A DNA stretch of 64,000 bases from Sphingorhabdus lacus (GTDB taxonomy: Bacteria > Pseudomonadota > Alphaproteobacteria > Sphingomonadales > Sphingomonadaceae). The translations under genes were made by a program, and so were the position numbers. The stretch is from NCBI RefSeq assembly GCF_009768975.1, contig NZ_CP035733.1, positions 868,001 to 932,000 of the forward strand, given 5' to 3'. This document shows positions 26,297 to 35,009 of the stretch, piece after piece; within the stretch, counting starts at the first letter, position 1; each line of letters opens with the position of its first letter. The notes below the pieces were generated by a model, which was not told the DNA's origin, searched no databases, and worked only from the letters and a program-made list of their open reading frames with translations.

Positions 26297-27895
26297 TCAA
26301 TCCTCCAACACAAAATCTTTGAATTGCTGGCGCAAGGCAACTTTTTGAATTTTGCCTGTTCCTGTGTGCGGCAGTTCATCAACGAACAAAACGCGGTCGG
26401 GCATCCACCATTTCACGATCCGTTCGGCGAGATAGGATTTCACTGTCTCCTCATCCACCTCAGCTCCGAGCTTCTTCACGGCGATCAGAACCGGACGCTC
26501 GTCCCATTTTGGATGCGGTACGCCAATAGCACCCGCCTCAGCGATACCGGGGCACCCAACGGCAATATTCTCAAGTTCGACCGAGCTGATCCATTCACCG
26601 CCCGATTTGATGACATCCTTTACGCGGTCGGTAATTTGCATGGTGCCATCAGGGTGCAGGACTGAAACATCGCCGGTATCGAACCATTGATCCGGATCGA
26701 CAGCATCATCCTCAGCCTTGAAGTAGCGTTTGATGACCCAAGGACCGCGTATTTGCAGCGCGCCCGAGGTGACGCCATCACGCGGGGCGACGTTGCCGTC
26801 CTTGTCGATCACGCGCAATTCTACGCCGAAGGGCACCCTGCCCTGCTTGCACACGACATCAATCTGCTCATCAAGAGTCAACTCATCCCAATTGGGCGTT
26901 GGCGAACCCATTGTCCCGATCGGCGACGTTTCGGTCATGCCCCATGCGTGGCTAACGCGCACGCCGGACTTCATCAGGCGTTCGATCATCGCACGCGGTG
27001 CGGCAGAGCCACCGATTGTGACCAATCTCAGCTTGCCAAGAGAAGCGGAACGTCCAGCGGCCGCCTCAGCATCCAGATGGCCAAACATGGCCAACCAAAC
27101 CGTTGGAACGCCCGCGCTGTGTGTGACACCTTCCTCCAACATCAATTTATGGAGGATCGGGGCTTCATTAGTCGTCGAGAACACAAATTTAACGCCCGCG
27201 GCTGCGCCGGCAAAGGGTAATCCCCAACTCGCTGCATGGAACATCGGTACAATAGGAAGAAGCGTGGCCTGCGGGCTCAAATCGAAAACCGATGGCGCGA
27301 TTTCGGCCATCGCATGCAACATCGTCGATCGGTGTTGGTAAAGAACACCCTTCGGGTTACCTGTCGTGCCGCTTGTATAGCACAGCATGCACGGGTCGCG
27401 TTCGTCACCGGTGGCCCATCCATAATTGCCATCCTGCGCTGCCAGCAATGCGCCATAGCTCGAAGCATCATCAAAAACGATGTAATGCTCCACTGTTTTC
27501 AAGTGCGGCTTCAGCCTGTCGACGATAGGCTGGAACGCAGCGTCGTACATCAGGACTTTGTCTTCGGCATGGTTCATGATGTAGATCAGGTCTTCATCGA
27601 ACAAGCGGATATTTACAGTATGAATAACGCCGCCAAAACCGATTGCCCCGTACCAGGCCGCCAGATGACGGTGGTGGTTCATGGCAAAAGTCGCGATCCG
27701 GTCACCTTTTTGCAGTCCGAAACCGGCAAACGCCTGCGATAGCTTGCGCGCCTCGGTCGCAACACTTGCCCAGTTGGAACGCTCAATGCTCCCGTCGGCC
27801 CAGCGTGTCACGATTTCCCGCGTTCCATGCTCCCGCGCTGCATAATCGATCAGGTGCGTTACCCTTAAATCCCAATCCTGCATGGTGCCGCGCAT
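26297..27895 (-). CDS. Medium/long-chain acyl-CoA synthetase
   Basis: 532 residues, ANL adenylating enzyme. It activates a fatty acid with ATP and CoA. The A3 core is [19 protein letters not shown] near 172-190, A5 [13 protein letters not shown]7 [14 protein letters not shown] and A10 [15 protein letters not shown] near 509-523. The sequence is of the AlkK-like type common in sphingomonads. An AGGAGAGAG stretch precedes the ATG at 27895. dnaE lies 26 bp upstream, transcribed the same way. Confidence 0.9.
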   Translation of the reverse strand: MRGTMQDWDLRVTHLIDYAAREHGTREIVTRWADGSIERSNWASVATEARKLSQAFAGFGLQKGDRIATFAMNHHRHLAAWYGAIGFGGVIHTVNIRLFDEDLIYIMNHAEDKVLMYDAAFQPIVDRLKPHLKTVEHYIVFDDASSYGALLAAQDGNYGWATGDERDPCMLCYTSGTTGNPKGVLYQHRSTMLHAMAEIAPSVFDLSPQATLLPIVPMFHAASWGLPFAGAAAGVKFVFSTTNEAPILHKLMLEEGVTHSAGVPTVWLAMFGHLDAEAAAGRSASLGKLRLVTIGGSAAPRAMIERLMKSGVRVSHAWGMTETSPIGTMGSPTPNWDELTLDEQIDVVCKQGRVPFGVELRVIDKDGNVAPRDGVTSGALQIRGPWVIKRYFKAEDDAVDPDQWFDTGDVSVLHPDGTMQITDRVKDVIKSGGEWISSVELENIAVGCPGIAEAGAIGVPHPKWDERPVLIAVKKLGAEVDEETVKSYLAERIVKWWMPDRVLFVDELPHTGTGKIQKVALRQQFKDFVLED

Positions 27896-27921
27896 GGCTC
27901 TCTCCTCTGATTTTTAAGTTC

Positions 27922-30900
27922 TTAGTGCACCAATGCCAAAACTGGACCCAAGGGCGCAAGCTCTACATTTGCGATACCGTCGATTGCCTTTAATTTGTCC
28001 AGCAATGATGCGTCCAATTGGTAACGTCTGCCCAAGGCTATACGGGTCCAATGCCCATCTGCTGTCCGCGTCTTGATGATCAACTCGCTTTTGCCACCTT
28101 GCAGCGGTGTCACAATCTCCGCCAAATGCGCAAATGCCTGTTCGCTGGTAACATCGAGCTGCATTTTCAACCGTGAAACACCCGTCAGACTGCTCAGCGG
28201 CTTGGCGCTTTTCACAGTAAAACTGGGGACCTCGTCCCCAGCACGCATATCCATCTCGCAATGTAGCAACAGACATGCTGCTTCCTTTGCCCATTCGGAC
28301 AACATCAAGCCGACAGCCTCGTCAAAGCAGCGCACCGAAAATTGGCCGCTTTGATCCGAAAAGTCGGCAACCATGAACCGTTTGCCCTTTCGCGACTCCC
28401 GCCAACGCACGCCTTCGATCAAAGCTGAAATCGTAGCAGAGCGCCTTACGCCTTCCGGTATTGGCCCGCTTTCGAGCCATGTTACATAGCTTTTGGCACC
28501 ATGGCTCGCGGCGATCGCATCATATTGCGAACAGGGATGCGCCGAGAAATAGAATCCGAACGCCTCCTTCTCGCGGTTCATCTGTTCACCCAGAGCCCAC
28601 TCGATATCTTGATCGATGCGTAATTTGGCTATATCGGAACCACCTTCGCCGAATAGCCCGCCCTGACCGCTTTCGCGTGAATCACGGGCCGACTGCGCGG
28701 CCGCGAGCAATGTTTCGGCGGCAGCGTGCACGGCGGCACGATTGGGTTCAAGGCTATCAAACGCTCCAGCAGCGGCCAGATTTTCGAGGCTACGCCTGTT
28801 TAACTGCGCTGGATCGGCGCGGTTGGCAAAGTCATCGAGACTGGCAAATGGTCCGCTTTTTTCGCGTTCGGCAACGATGCCCTCCATTGCCTTTTCGCCG
28901 ACATTCTTGATGCCGCCCAATGCATAGCGGACCGCCAGGCCACCTTCATGGTCACTTTCAACTGTATATTCGGCTTCGCTTTGGTTGATGTCTGGCGGCA
29001 AGCAACTGACCTCCAGGCGCCGCATATCATCGATGAAGATGCCCAACTTGTCGGTCTGGTGCATATCGAAACACATTGATGCAGCAAAAAACTCCTGCGG
29101 ATGATGTGTTTTCAGCCACGCGGTCTGGTAGGCGAGCACCGCATAGGCGGCCGCATGGCTCTTGTTGAAGCCGTAGCCCGCAAATTTGTCGATCAAGTCG
29201 AACAACTCATTCGCGCGGTTGGGCGGGATGTCATGTGTTGCGCACCCAGTTACGAACCTTTGCCGCTGCGCATCCATCTCTGCCTGGATTTTCTTACCCA
29301 TTGCGCGGCGGAGCAAATCTGCTTCACCCAGACTGTAGCCGGCCAAGATCTGTGCCGCCTGCATGACCTGTTCCTGATAAACGAATATCCCGTAAGTTTC
29401 GTTCAACACGGGCTCAAGCAGCGGATGCGGATATTCTATCGTCTCTTCGCCGTTTTTCCGGCGGCCAAACATGGGAATGTTGTCCATCGGGCCAGGTCGG
29501 TACAACGAAACAAGTGCGATGATGTCGCCAAAATTTGTAGGCTTAACCGCGGCAAGAGTGCGGCGCATGCCTTCCGATTCAAGCTGGAACACGCCCACCG
29601 TATCGCCACGTTGTAGCAACTCATATACTTCAGGGTCGTCGTGGGGCAGCAGGTCGAGGTTTATGTGCACACCCCGCTTGGCCAGCATTTTGCTCGCCTT
29701 CTGCAGCACGGAAAGCGTTTTCAGTCCCAAAAAGTCGAACTTCACCAACCCTGCGCTTTCGACATATTTCATGTCGAATTGCGTAACAGGCATGTCGGAA
29801 CGTGGGTCACGATAGAGCGGCGCCAGTTCGGAAAGCTCGCGGTCCCCAATAACAACACCTGCAGCGTGTGTTGAGCTATGGCGCGGCAATCCTTCCAATT
29901 TCATGGCGAGATCAAACAGCCGTTTGACCTGTTCATCGCGCCGATATTCTTCGCGAAGTTCTGCGACACCGCTCAACGCGCGTTTCAAATCCCATGGGTC
30001 GGTCGGATGATTGGGAACCTGCTTGCACAGCCGGTCCACCTGCCCGTAACTCATCTGGAGCACACGTCCGGTATCGCGCAATACGGCTCGCGCCTTTAAC
30101 TTACCGAATGTGATGATCTGCGCCACTTGCCGGTGGCCGTATTTCTTTTGAACATAGCGAATGACTTCGCCACGACGCGTTTCACAAAAGTCGATATCGA
30201 AGTCAGGCATCGATACACGGTCGGGGTTCAAAAAGCGTTCGAACAGAAGGCCAAGCTTGATTGGATCGAGATCGGTAATGGTCAGTGACCAAGCGACAAG
30301 CGAGCCTGCCCCCGAACCACGGCCCGGACCTACCGCAATATCCTGCTCTTTTGCCCATTTAATAAAGTCGGCAACGATCAGGAAGTAGCCCGAAAAGCCC
30401 ATCGAACAAATAACATCGGCTTCAAATTTCAGCCGGTCAAAATATACCTTTCGCGCTGCCTCATCCGTTATGCCCGCCGTCTCTAGGCGCTTTTCCAGAC
30501 CAATCCGCGAATCCTCGCGCAGCTGCAATTCTTCAGCTTCCTTGTTTCCGGCCAAGCTTGGTAGAATTGGGTTGCGGTAGGGCGCCAAGGCTGCGCAACG
30601 GCGCGCAATGACCAGGGTGTTTGCGATGGCTTCGGGGATATCGGCGAATAGCTCGCCCATTTGCCTGCCGGTTTTGATCCATGTGTCGCGGCTACTGCGC
30701 CGACGATCCATGTTTTCGACATATTCGCCATCCGAAATGCAAAGCATCGCATCATGGGCGTCGAAAAATTCGGGTTCGGCAAAAAAGGCAGGATTCGTTG
30801 CGACCAGCGGGATGTCATGCTGATATGCGAGATCGATTAAGGCATCCTCTGCCGCATCCTCAATCGGATTATTTCGTCTGGACAACTCGATATATAGTCG

Positions 30901-31398
30901 ACCGGGAAAGAGGGCCTGCAAATTTTCGGTATATTCAACGGCAGCGCTAACTTGTCCGTCTGCGAGCAGTTGAGCCAAAGCACCTTCGCTGCCGGCAGTT
31001 AGGGCAATCAACCCCTCGGTAAAATCAGCCAATTGTTCTAATGTGACATGGGCATCAAAATCTTCGGGACGATCGAGATGCGCCATCGAGACAAGCCGAC
31101 ACAGATTATGATATCCCCGTTCGTTCTGTGCGTAGAGCGCCAACCAGTCGCGAATGAAGTGACCATCGCTTCCGGGCCGTCCAACGCCCAGCAAAGTCCC
31201 GATTAAGGGCTGAACTCCCTTGGCTTTTGCACCATCCTGAAAGGGCATGACGCCATAAAGCCCGTTTCGGTCGCAAATCGCGATTGCCGGAAAACCGAGC
31301 TTTTTGGCTGCTTCGCCAATCGCCTTAGGTTCAATCGCGCCTTCCAACATGGTGTAAGCGGAAAAAACGCGCAAAGGGACAAAGGGCACATAGCTCAT
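27922..31398 (-). CDS. dnaE: DNA polymerase III alpha subunit
   Basis: 1158 residues, the replicative polymerase DnaE1. The PHP domain starts FVPLRVFSAYTMLEGAI. The polymerase core has GPGRGSGAGSLVAW, PDFDIDFCETRRGEVIRYV (two catalytic aspartates) and HAAGVVIG. The helix-hairpin-helix and OB-fold (SATISALIEGVRWRESRKGKR) follow, with the C-terminal tau-binding part. No imuA/imuB neighbours, so it is not the error-prone DnaE2. The 97-bp gap upstream carries a one-mismatch LexA-like site that I do not trust. Confidence 0.96.
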   Translation of the reverse strand: MSYVPFVPLRVFSAYTMLEGAIEPKAIGEAAKKLGFPAIAICDRNGLYGVMPFQDGAKAKGVQPLIGTLLGVGRPGSDGHFIRDWLALYAQNERGYHNLCRLVSMAHLDRPEDFDAHVTLEQLADFTEGLIALTAGSEGALAQLLADGQVSAAVEYTENLQALFPGRLYIELSRRNNPIEDAAEDALIDLAYQHDIPLVATNPAFFAEPEFFDAHDAMLCISDGEYVENMDRRRSSRDTWIKTGRQMGELFADIPEAIANTLVIARRCAALAPYRNPILPSLAGNKEAEELQLREDSRIGLEKRLETAGITDEAARKVYFDRLKFEADVICSMGFSGYFLIVADFIKWAKEQDIAVGPGRGSGAGSLVAWSLTITDLDPIKLGLLFERFLNPDRVSMPDFDIDFCETRRGEVIRYVQKKYGHRQVAQIITFGKLKARAVLRDTGRVLQMSYGQVDRLCKQVPNHPTDPWDLKRALSGVAELREEYRRDEQVKRLFDLAMKLEGLPRHSSTHAAGVVIGDRELSELAPLYRDPRSDMPVTQFDMKYVESAGLVKFDFLGLKTLSVLQKASKMLAKRGVHINLDLLPHDDPEVYELLQRGDTVGVFQLESEGMRRTLAAVKPTNFGDIIALVSLYRPGPMDNIPMFGRRKNGEETIEYPHPLLEPVLNETYGIFVYQEQVMQAAQILAGYSLGEADLLRRAMGKKIQAEMDAQRQRFVTGCATHDIPPNRANELFDLIDKFAGYGFNKSHAAAYAVLAYQTAWLKTHHPQEFFAASMCFDMHQTDKLGIFIDDMRRLEVSCLPPDINQSEAEYTVESDHEGGLAVRYALGGIKNVGEKAMEGIVAEREKSGPFASLDDFANRADPAQLNRRSLENLAAAGAFDSLEPNRAAVHAAAETLLAAAQSARDSRESGQGGLFGEGGSDIAKLRIDQDIEWALGEQMNREKEAFGFYFSAHPCSQYDAIAASHGAKSYVTWLESGPIPEGVRRSATISALIEGVRWRESRKGKRFMVADFSDQSGQFSVRCFDEAVGLMLSEWAKEAACLLLHCEMDMRAGDEVPSFTVKSAKPLSSLTGVSRLKMQLDVTSEQAFAHLAEIVTPLQGGKSELIIKTRTADGHWTRIALGRRYQLDASLLDKLKAIDGIANVELAPLGPVLALVH

Positions 31399-31495
31399 GC
31401 TACAGAACTTAATATGGACTGGCCCCTTTTGGCAATTTCAGACCAGCGGTTCGTTGTGGACAAATGTGCGATAGTGCAGCGGATCCACTTGGTGA

Positions 31496-31984
31496 TCAGA
31501 CTGGTTCCTGTAATAGCCGCTCAATATCTTTCGCCAAAGCTTCCGGCTTGACCTGCGGCCCATGCCGCGCGACCACATTGCCTTTGCGATCAACCAGAAA
31601 TTTCGTGAAATTCCATTTAATTCCGCGCGACCCCATAAGGCCGGCCTGCTGCTGTTTCAGATAATGCCAAAGCGGGTCTTCGTCTTTGCCGTTCACATCG
31701 ATTTTTGCGGCAAGCGGAAACGACACATCATAGGTCAGCGAGCAGAAATTCTTGATCTCTTCTTCGTCACCGGGTTCCTGCTCCCCAAATTGATTGCACG
31801 GGAATGCCAGGACTTCGAACCCTTGGTCACCATATTTTTTGAAAAGCTTTTCAAGGCCTGCATATTGCGGCGTAAATCCACATTTAGACGCGGTATTTAC
31901 GATGAGCAGAACTTTGCCGGCATGTTCCGACATGGCCTCTTCGCGTCCCCCAGGCATTTTTACACGGTAATCATAAACGCCCAT
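31496..31984 (-). CDS. Glutathione peroxidase (cysteine type)
   Basis: 162 residues from the ATG at 31984; GAGAGGA is six bases ahead and a second ATG six bases upstream would have no spacing. The catalytic tetrad is visible: Cys35 in NTASKCGFTPQY, Gln in FPCNQFGEQEPG, Trp and Asn in KWNFTKFLVDR. It is a cysteine enzyme, not selenocysteine, and reduces peroxides, probably with thioredoxin or glutathione. No signal peptide, so cytoplasmic. Ordinary. Confidence 0.93.
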   Translation of the reverse strand: MGVYDYRVKMPGGREEAMSEHAGKVLLIVNTASKCGFTPQYAGLEKLFKKYGDQGFEVLAFPCNQFGEQEPGDEEEIKNFCSLTYDVSFPLAAKIDVNGKDEDPLWHYLKQQQAGLMGSRGIKWNFTKFLVDRKGNVVARHGPQVKPEALAKDIERLLQEPV

Positions 31985-32024
31985 ATCCATTCCTCTCAAA
32001 CTGATATTATGACCAACATTTGAT

Positions 32025-32696
32025 CTATGTAAGTACGCCTTCGTGCAACCGGAACACGCGATCCATTTTTGCGGCCAATCGTTCATTATGGGTGGCCACA
32101 ATGGCGGCCGATCCCTCACCCCGGACAAGTGCCATGAATTCACCCAGTACAATATCTGCAGTATGCTCGTCGAGATTACCGGTTGGCTCATCGGCAAGAA
32201 CCAATTTCGGTCGGTTTGCCAACGCACGCGCGACAGCTACACGTTGTTGCTCACCACCCGATAGCTTTGATGGCCTGTGGTGCAGACGTTCGGCTAATCC
32301 TAGTTTGCTGAGCAAATGCTTTGCACGGTCTTCTGCCTCATCTGGCGCTGCGTCCGCAATCAACTGCGGTAGAATAACATTCTCCAAGGCGTCGAAGTCT
32401 GGAAGCAGGTGATGGAACTGGTACACAAAGCCCAATTTTTCGCGCCGTATCTCCGTCTGCCGATCCACACTGCTCGAACTGACCTCTTCACCGTCCAACT
32501 TAATAGATCCGGCAAATCCACCTTCGAGAAGGCCAATTGCCTGCAACAGCGTTGATTTTCCGGATCCAGACGGGCCCAATAGCGCAACAAGTTCTCCGTC
32601 ACCCACGGACAAATTGATGCCCCGAAGGACTTCGATGGTGACGTCGCCCTGCACAAATGTGCGGCGGACATCGGATATTTCGACAATCTTACTCAT
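32025..32696 (-). CDS. lolD: Lipoprotein-releasing ABC transporter ATPase LolD
   Basis: 223 residues. Walker A is GPSGSGKST at 41-49, the signature [15 protein letters not shown] is near 142, and Walker B is [12 protein letters not shown] near 164. It powers release of outer-membrane lipoproteins from the inner membrane to LolA. The start overlaps the end of the permease gene by 8 bases, the usual lolC/E-lolD coupling. Confidence 0.94.
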   Translation of the reverse strand: MSKIVEISDVRRTFVQGDVTIEVLRGINLSVGDGELVALLGPSGSGKSTLLQAIGLLEGGFAGSIKLDGEEVSSSSVDRQTEIRREKLGFVYQFHHLLPDFDALENVILPQLIADAAPDEAEDRAKHLLSKLGLAERLHHRPSKLSGGEQQRVAVARALANRPKLVLADEPTGNLDEHTADIVLGEFMALVRGEGSAAIVATHNERLAAKMDRVFRLHEGVLT

Positions 32697-33939
32697 AACG
32701 CAACACCTGTACCGGATCGGTGCTTGCGGCCTTCAGAGCTGGGTACAACGTCGCCAAGAAGCTGAACAGCAAAGCCAGACCGCAAATTGCAAGAACCTCC
32801 ATAGGATCCGTGCGCGAAGGCAACTCCGTCAGAAAGCGGATGGACGGATCCCACAGGTTCTGGCCTGTGACGAATTGCACAAAATTAACAACGGATTGAC
32901 GGAAATACAGAAATATAGCGCCCAATATCAGACCCAGGACGATGCCCGCGGACCCGATGAGCAGTCCGACCATCATGAATATGCGCAAGAGAGACTTCCG
33001 GGATGCACCCATGGTTCGTAATATCGCGATGTCCCGTGTTTTCGCCCGGACCAGCATGATGAGCGACGACAGGATATTGAACACAGCAACCAAGACAATG
33101 ATGGACAGGACCACGAACATCGCCACCCGTTCGACCGCCAACGCCTCGAACAATGATGCGTTCATACTTTTCCAATCCACAATCATGGCTTTGTTTTCGA
33201 TTTTCGGCAGCAGTGGCCGCAAAATTTCATTTACCTTGTCGGGGTCGTTGGTTTTGATTTCGATCATGCCAACTTCATCGCCGAGCAGCATCAATATCTG
33301 TGCGCGTTCAATCGGCATAATGACAAAGGCCTTGTCATAATCATAGACGCCAACTTCGAAAATGGCGGCAACCTCATATGAAATCTCGCGCGGCACAGTT
33401 CCAAACGGTGTGGTTCGGCCGGAGGGATTGATAATCGTGATGCTCTGGCCAACCTGCACACCTAAATTTTGGGCAAGGCGCGATCCGATTGCTACCTTGT
33501 CTTCATCGGCACGAAGCGCGCCCAAGTCACCAGCAACCGTTTTGCCGTTGAGCGTCTCGTTATTCCGAATATCCTGCACCGACATCCCGCGCGCAAGTAT
33601 AGCTTCGACCCGGCCTTCGTAGGTTGTCAGCAGAGGCTGTTCGATTAAAGCCGTCGCACCTGTGACGCCGGGCGTTTCACGTACATCTTTCAGAACTTGC
33701 CGCCAATCTTGTAGTCGCCCGCCATATCCTTGGACGACTGCATGCCCGTTCAGGCCAACAATCTTGTCAAACAGCTCGGCGCGAAATCCGTTCATTACGC
33801 TCATGACGATAATCAGCGCGGCAACACCCAACGCGACGGCGACCAGACTGATGCTCGCCACCAGAAAGATGAATCCCTCACCCTTATTCGGCAAAAGATA
33901 TCGGCGGGTGACCATCCGTTCGTATCGCGAGAGGATCAT
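32689..33939 (-). CDS. Lipoprotein-releasing ABC permease (LolC/LolE family)
   Basis: 416 residues. One membrane segment near 25-48 ([22 protein letters not shown]), a large periplasmic MacB-like domain (about 50-270), and three segments in the C-terminal third with [20 protein letters not shown] at the coupling region. N-terminal [15 protein letters not shown] is family-specific. Only one permease gene is present next to lolD, so the working transporter may be a homodimer of this protein (LolF-like), unless a second one is elsewhere. The promoter side is a 420-bp gene-free stretch. Confidence 0.9.
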   Translation of the reverse strand: MILSRYERMVTRRYLLPNKGEGFIFLVASISLVAVALGVAALIIVMSVMNGFRAELFDKIVGLNGHAVVQGYGGRLQDWRQVLKDVRETPGVTGATALIEQPLLTTYEGRVEAILARGMSVQDIRNNETLNGKTVAGDLGALRADEDKVAIGSRLAQNLGVQVGQSITIINPSGRTTPFGTVPREISYEVAAIFEVGVYDYDKAFVIMPIERAQILMLLGDEVGMIEIKTNDPDKVNEILRPLLPKIENKAMIVDWKSMNASLFEALAVERVAMFVVLSIIVLVAVFNILSSLIMLVRAKTRDIAILRTMGASRKSLLRIFMMVGLLIGSAGIVLGLILGAIFLYFRQSVVNFVQFVTGQNLWDPSIRFLTELPSRTDPMEVLAICGLALLFSFLATLYPALKAASTDPVQVLRYE

Positions 33940-34079
33940 AAAGCGTCTTTATTCAGCATTTCAGGCATGTTGCGCTCTTAGGAGTCGCCAAAGCCGCTGG
34001 CAAGCGTTGTTGCAGCCTTGCAACAGCTTTTGAAAAAGCGCGGCCCGACGTCCGGTTCCGTTTGCAAAGAATCGGTCTA

Positions 34080-34241
34080 GGGCGGAAAAGGCATGTGAAT
34101 TCGTCGACCGCCATGTGGCCGAGGGTTCAGGGGGAAAAAATCAGACCCGCCGATGGGGATCGGTAGAGGACTGAAAATATTGCGCTAGCAAAGCTGCAGA
34201 GCGAGGCCGTCCGATATTTCGGGCGGCCTTGTTTTTTGCCC
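34080..34241 (+). ncRNA. Candidate structured small RNA
   Basis: About 160 bases with no ORF that looks real. The ends can pair (GGGC..AAAAGGC at 34080-34092 with GCC..TTTTTTGCCC at 34226-34241). Inside are GGCGG/CCGCC, the hairpin CCGAT-GGGG-ATCGG flanked by TCAG/CTGA, and a last strong hairpin with T-run. No gene lies on the plus strand before the terminator for over 10 kb of minus-strand genes, so the terminator needs a transcript to end. 6S, SRP and tmRNA signatures were looked for and not found. Start and strand are inferred. Confidence 0.35.
34204..34237 (+). terminator. Intrinsic terminator
   Basis: AGGCCGTCCGA (34204-34214) pairs with TCGGGCGGCCT (34219-34229) with one wobble and a 4-base loop, followed by TGTTTTTT. 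This is a textbook Rho-independent terminator for the plus strand. No protein gene lies in front of it, which points to a small RNA. Confidence 0.75.
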
Positions 34242-34242
34242 T

Positions 34243-34271
34243 CTTGAAATATGCCCCGACTTTACCATCTT
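34243..34271 (+). promoter_or_regulatory. Sigma32 (RpoH)-type promoter of the heat-shock gene
   Basis: CTTGAAA at 34243-34249 is the exact -35 consensus; 13 bases later comes TACCATCTT (34263-34271), matching CCCCATNT at the CCAT and T positions. It lies about 90 bases upstream of the ATG of the small heat-shock gene. Confidence 0.65.
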
Positions 34272-34274
34272 GTC

Positions 34275-34361
34275 ATCCGGACGCCCAAAAGGGTCCAAAC
34301 ATGACCGCAGGTGCCACAACGGGCCTGCAAAAAAACCAAATTGCTTGATGGAGAATTTGAC
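34275..34361 (+). promoter_or_regulatory. ROSE-like RNA thermometer in the heat-shock leader
   Basis: Three hairpins in the about 87-nt leader: GGAC(G)CCC-AAAA-GGGTCC at 34278-34295, GCAGG/CCTGC at about 34304-34328, and a 3'-terminal one in which TTGCT at 34341-34345 faces the Shine-Dalgarno GGAGAA (34350-34355) before the ATG at 34362. The pentamer TTGCT opposite the SD is the known signature of ROSE elements, which control small heat-shock genes in alphaproteobacteria. Confidence 0.6.
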
Positions 34362-34844
34362 ATGAACCGTTTTGATTTTACCCCCTATCGCCGCAACACT
34401 GTTGGCTTTGATCGCCTGTTTGAACTGCTTGAGAACACAGGTCGTATCGCCCAGAACGAAAATTATCCGCCGTTCAATATCGAGCGGACCGGTGAGAATG
34501 ACTACCAGGTCACTGTCGCTGTCGCCGGTTTCAAGCCGGATGAAATTGAAATCACCGCCCAGCAGAATTTGCTAGTCGTGACTGGCAGCAAGAATGCCGA
34601 TAGCAACGACAATCGTGACTTTCTCCACATGGGCATTGCAAGTCGCAATTTCGAACGGCGCTTCCAATTGGCTGATCACATCCATGTGACCAATGCCGAC
34701 ATGGCCGACGGTCTGTTGTTGATTTCCTTGGTGCGCGAGGTTCCGGAAGCGCTGAAGCCGCGCAAGATCGAAATCGGCGGCCAGACGGCCCCTACCGTCA
34801 TTGAGCATGACGATTCGAAGAAAAAGGGCAGCAAAGTCGCCTAA
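34362..34844 (+). CDS. ibpA: Small heat-shock protein (Hsp20, IbpA class)
   Basis: 160 residues from the ATG at 34362 (MNRFDFTPYRRNTVGFDRLF), which matches class A sHsps such as IbpA; the open frame reaches further upstream into the leader without support. The alpha-crystallin domain covers about 34-130 (YPPFNIERTGENDYQVTVAVAGF to DGLLLISLVREVPE), and the C-terminal anchor is PRKIEI. ATP-independent holdase that binds unfolding proteins in the cytoplasm. Both a sigma32-type promoter and a ROSE-like leader sit upstream. A strong hairpin follows the stop. Confidence 0.93.
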   Translation: MNRFDFTPYRRNTVGFDRLFELLENTGRIAQNENYPPFNIERTGENDYQVTVAVAGFKPDEIEITAQQNLLVVTGSKNADSNDNRDFLHMGIASRNFERRFQLADHIHVTNADMADGLLLISLVREVPEALKPRKIEIGGQTAPTVIEHDDSKKKGSKVA

Positions 34845-34860
34845 TTTAGGAAAATGGTTC

Positions 34861-34886
34861 GGGGCGGTCGACTTCTCGACCGCCCC
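34861..34886 (+). terminator. Hairpin after the heat-shock gene
   Basis: Perfect 11-bp stem (GGGGCGGTCGA / TCGACCGCCCC) with CTTC loop, 17 bases after the stop. No T-run follows on the plus strand, so it may be a processed 3' end or Rho-assisted terminator. The convergent pyrG gene ends 124 bases further on. Confidence 0.6.
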
Positions 34887-35009
34887 GGGCACATATGCGC
34901 CCTTCCCATCCAATCAGCCCGGGTCGCAATTGGGCCCACTGGATATGAAACTGAATTGACACCCCGTTACAACAACATGGGTTAACGGCAATATGTCAAT
35001 ATTTTGTTA

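Larger units (their letters stand above)
33940..34361. other. 420-bp gene-free region between divergent lolC/E and the heat-shock gene
   Basis: No convincing protein is encoded. From left to right it holds a 9-bp inverted repeat at about 34006-34028 around TTGCA..TGCAA, a structured RNA candidate (34080-34241) ending in an intrinsic terminator, a sigma32-like promoter (34243-34271) and a ROSE-like leader (about 34275-34361). In many sphingomonads proS precedes the lol genes; it is not here. Confidence 0.7.

Noticed and set aside
31405-31419. GAAC-N7-GGAC before dnaE, near the LexA box
   Set aside because: One base off the alphaproteobacterial consensus; the true dnaE1 gene is not usually SOS-regulated, and a single mismatch site is expected by chance.
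34080-34241. 6S RNA, SRP RNA or tmRNA as identity of the RNA candidate
   Set aside because: The SRP core GGAAGCAGCC-type motif, the tmRNA tag/tRNA ends and a 6S-like single long helix with central bubble are not seen; the terminal hairpin is separate.
34243-34257. CCCC close behind CTTGAAA as the sigma32 -10
   Set aside because: The spacing would be only four bases; the site 13 bases away fits the known spacing.
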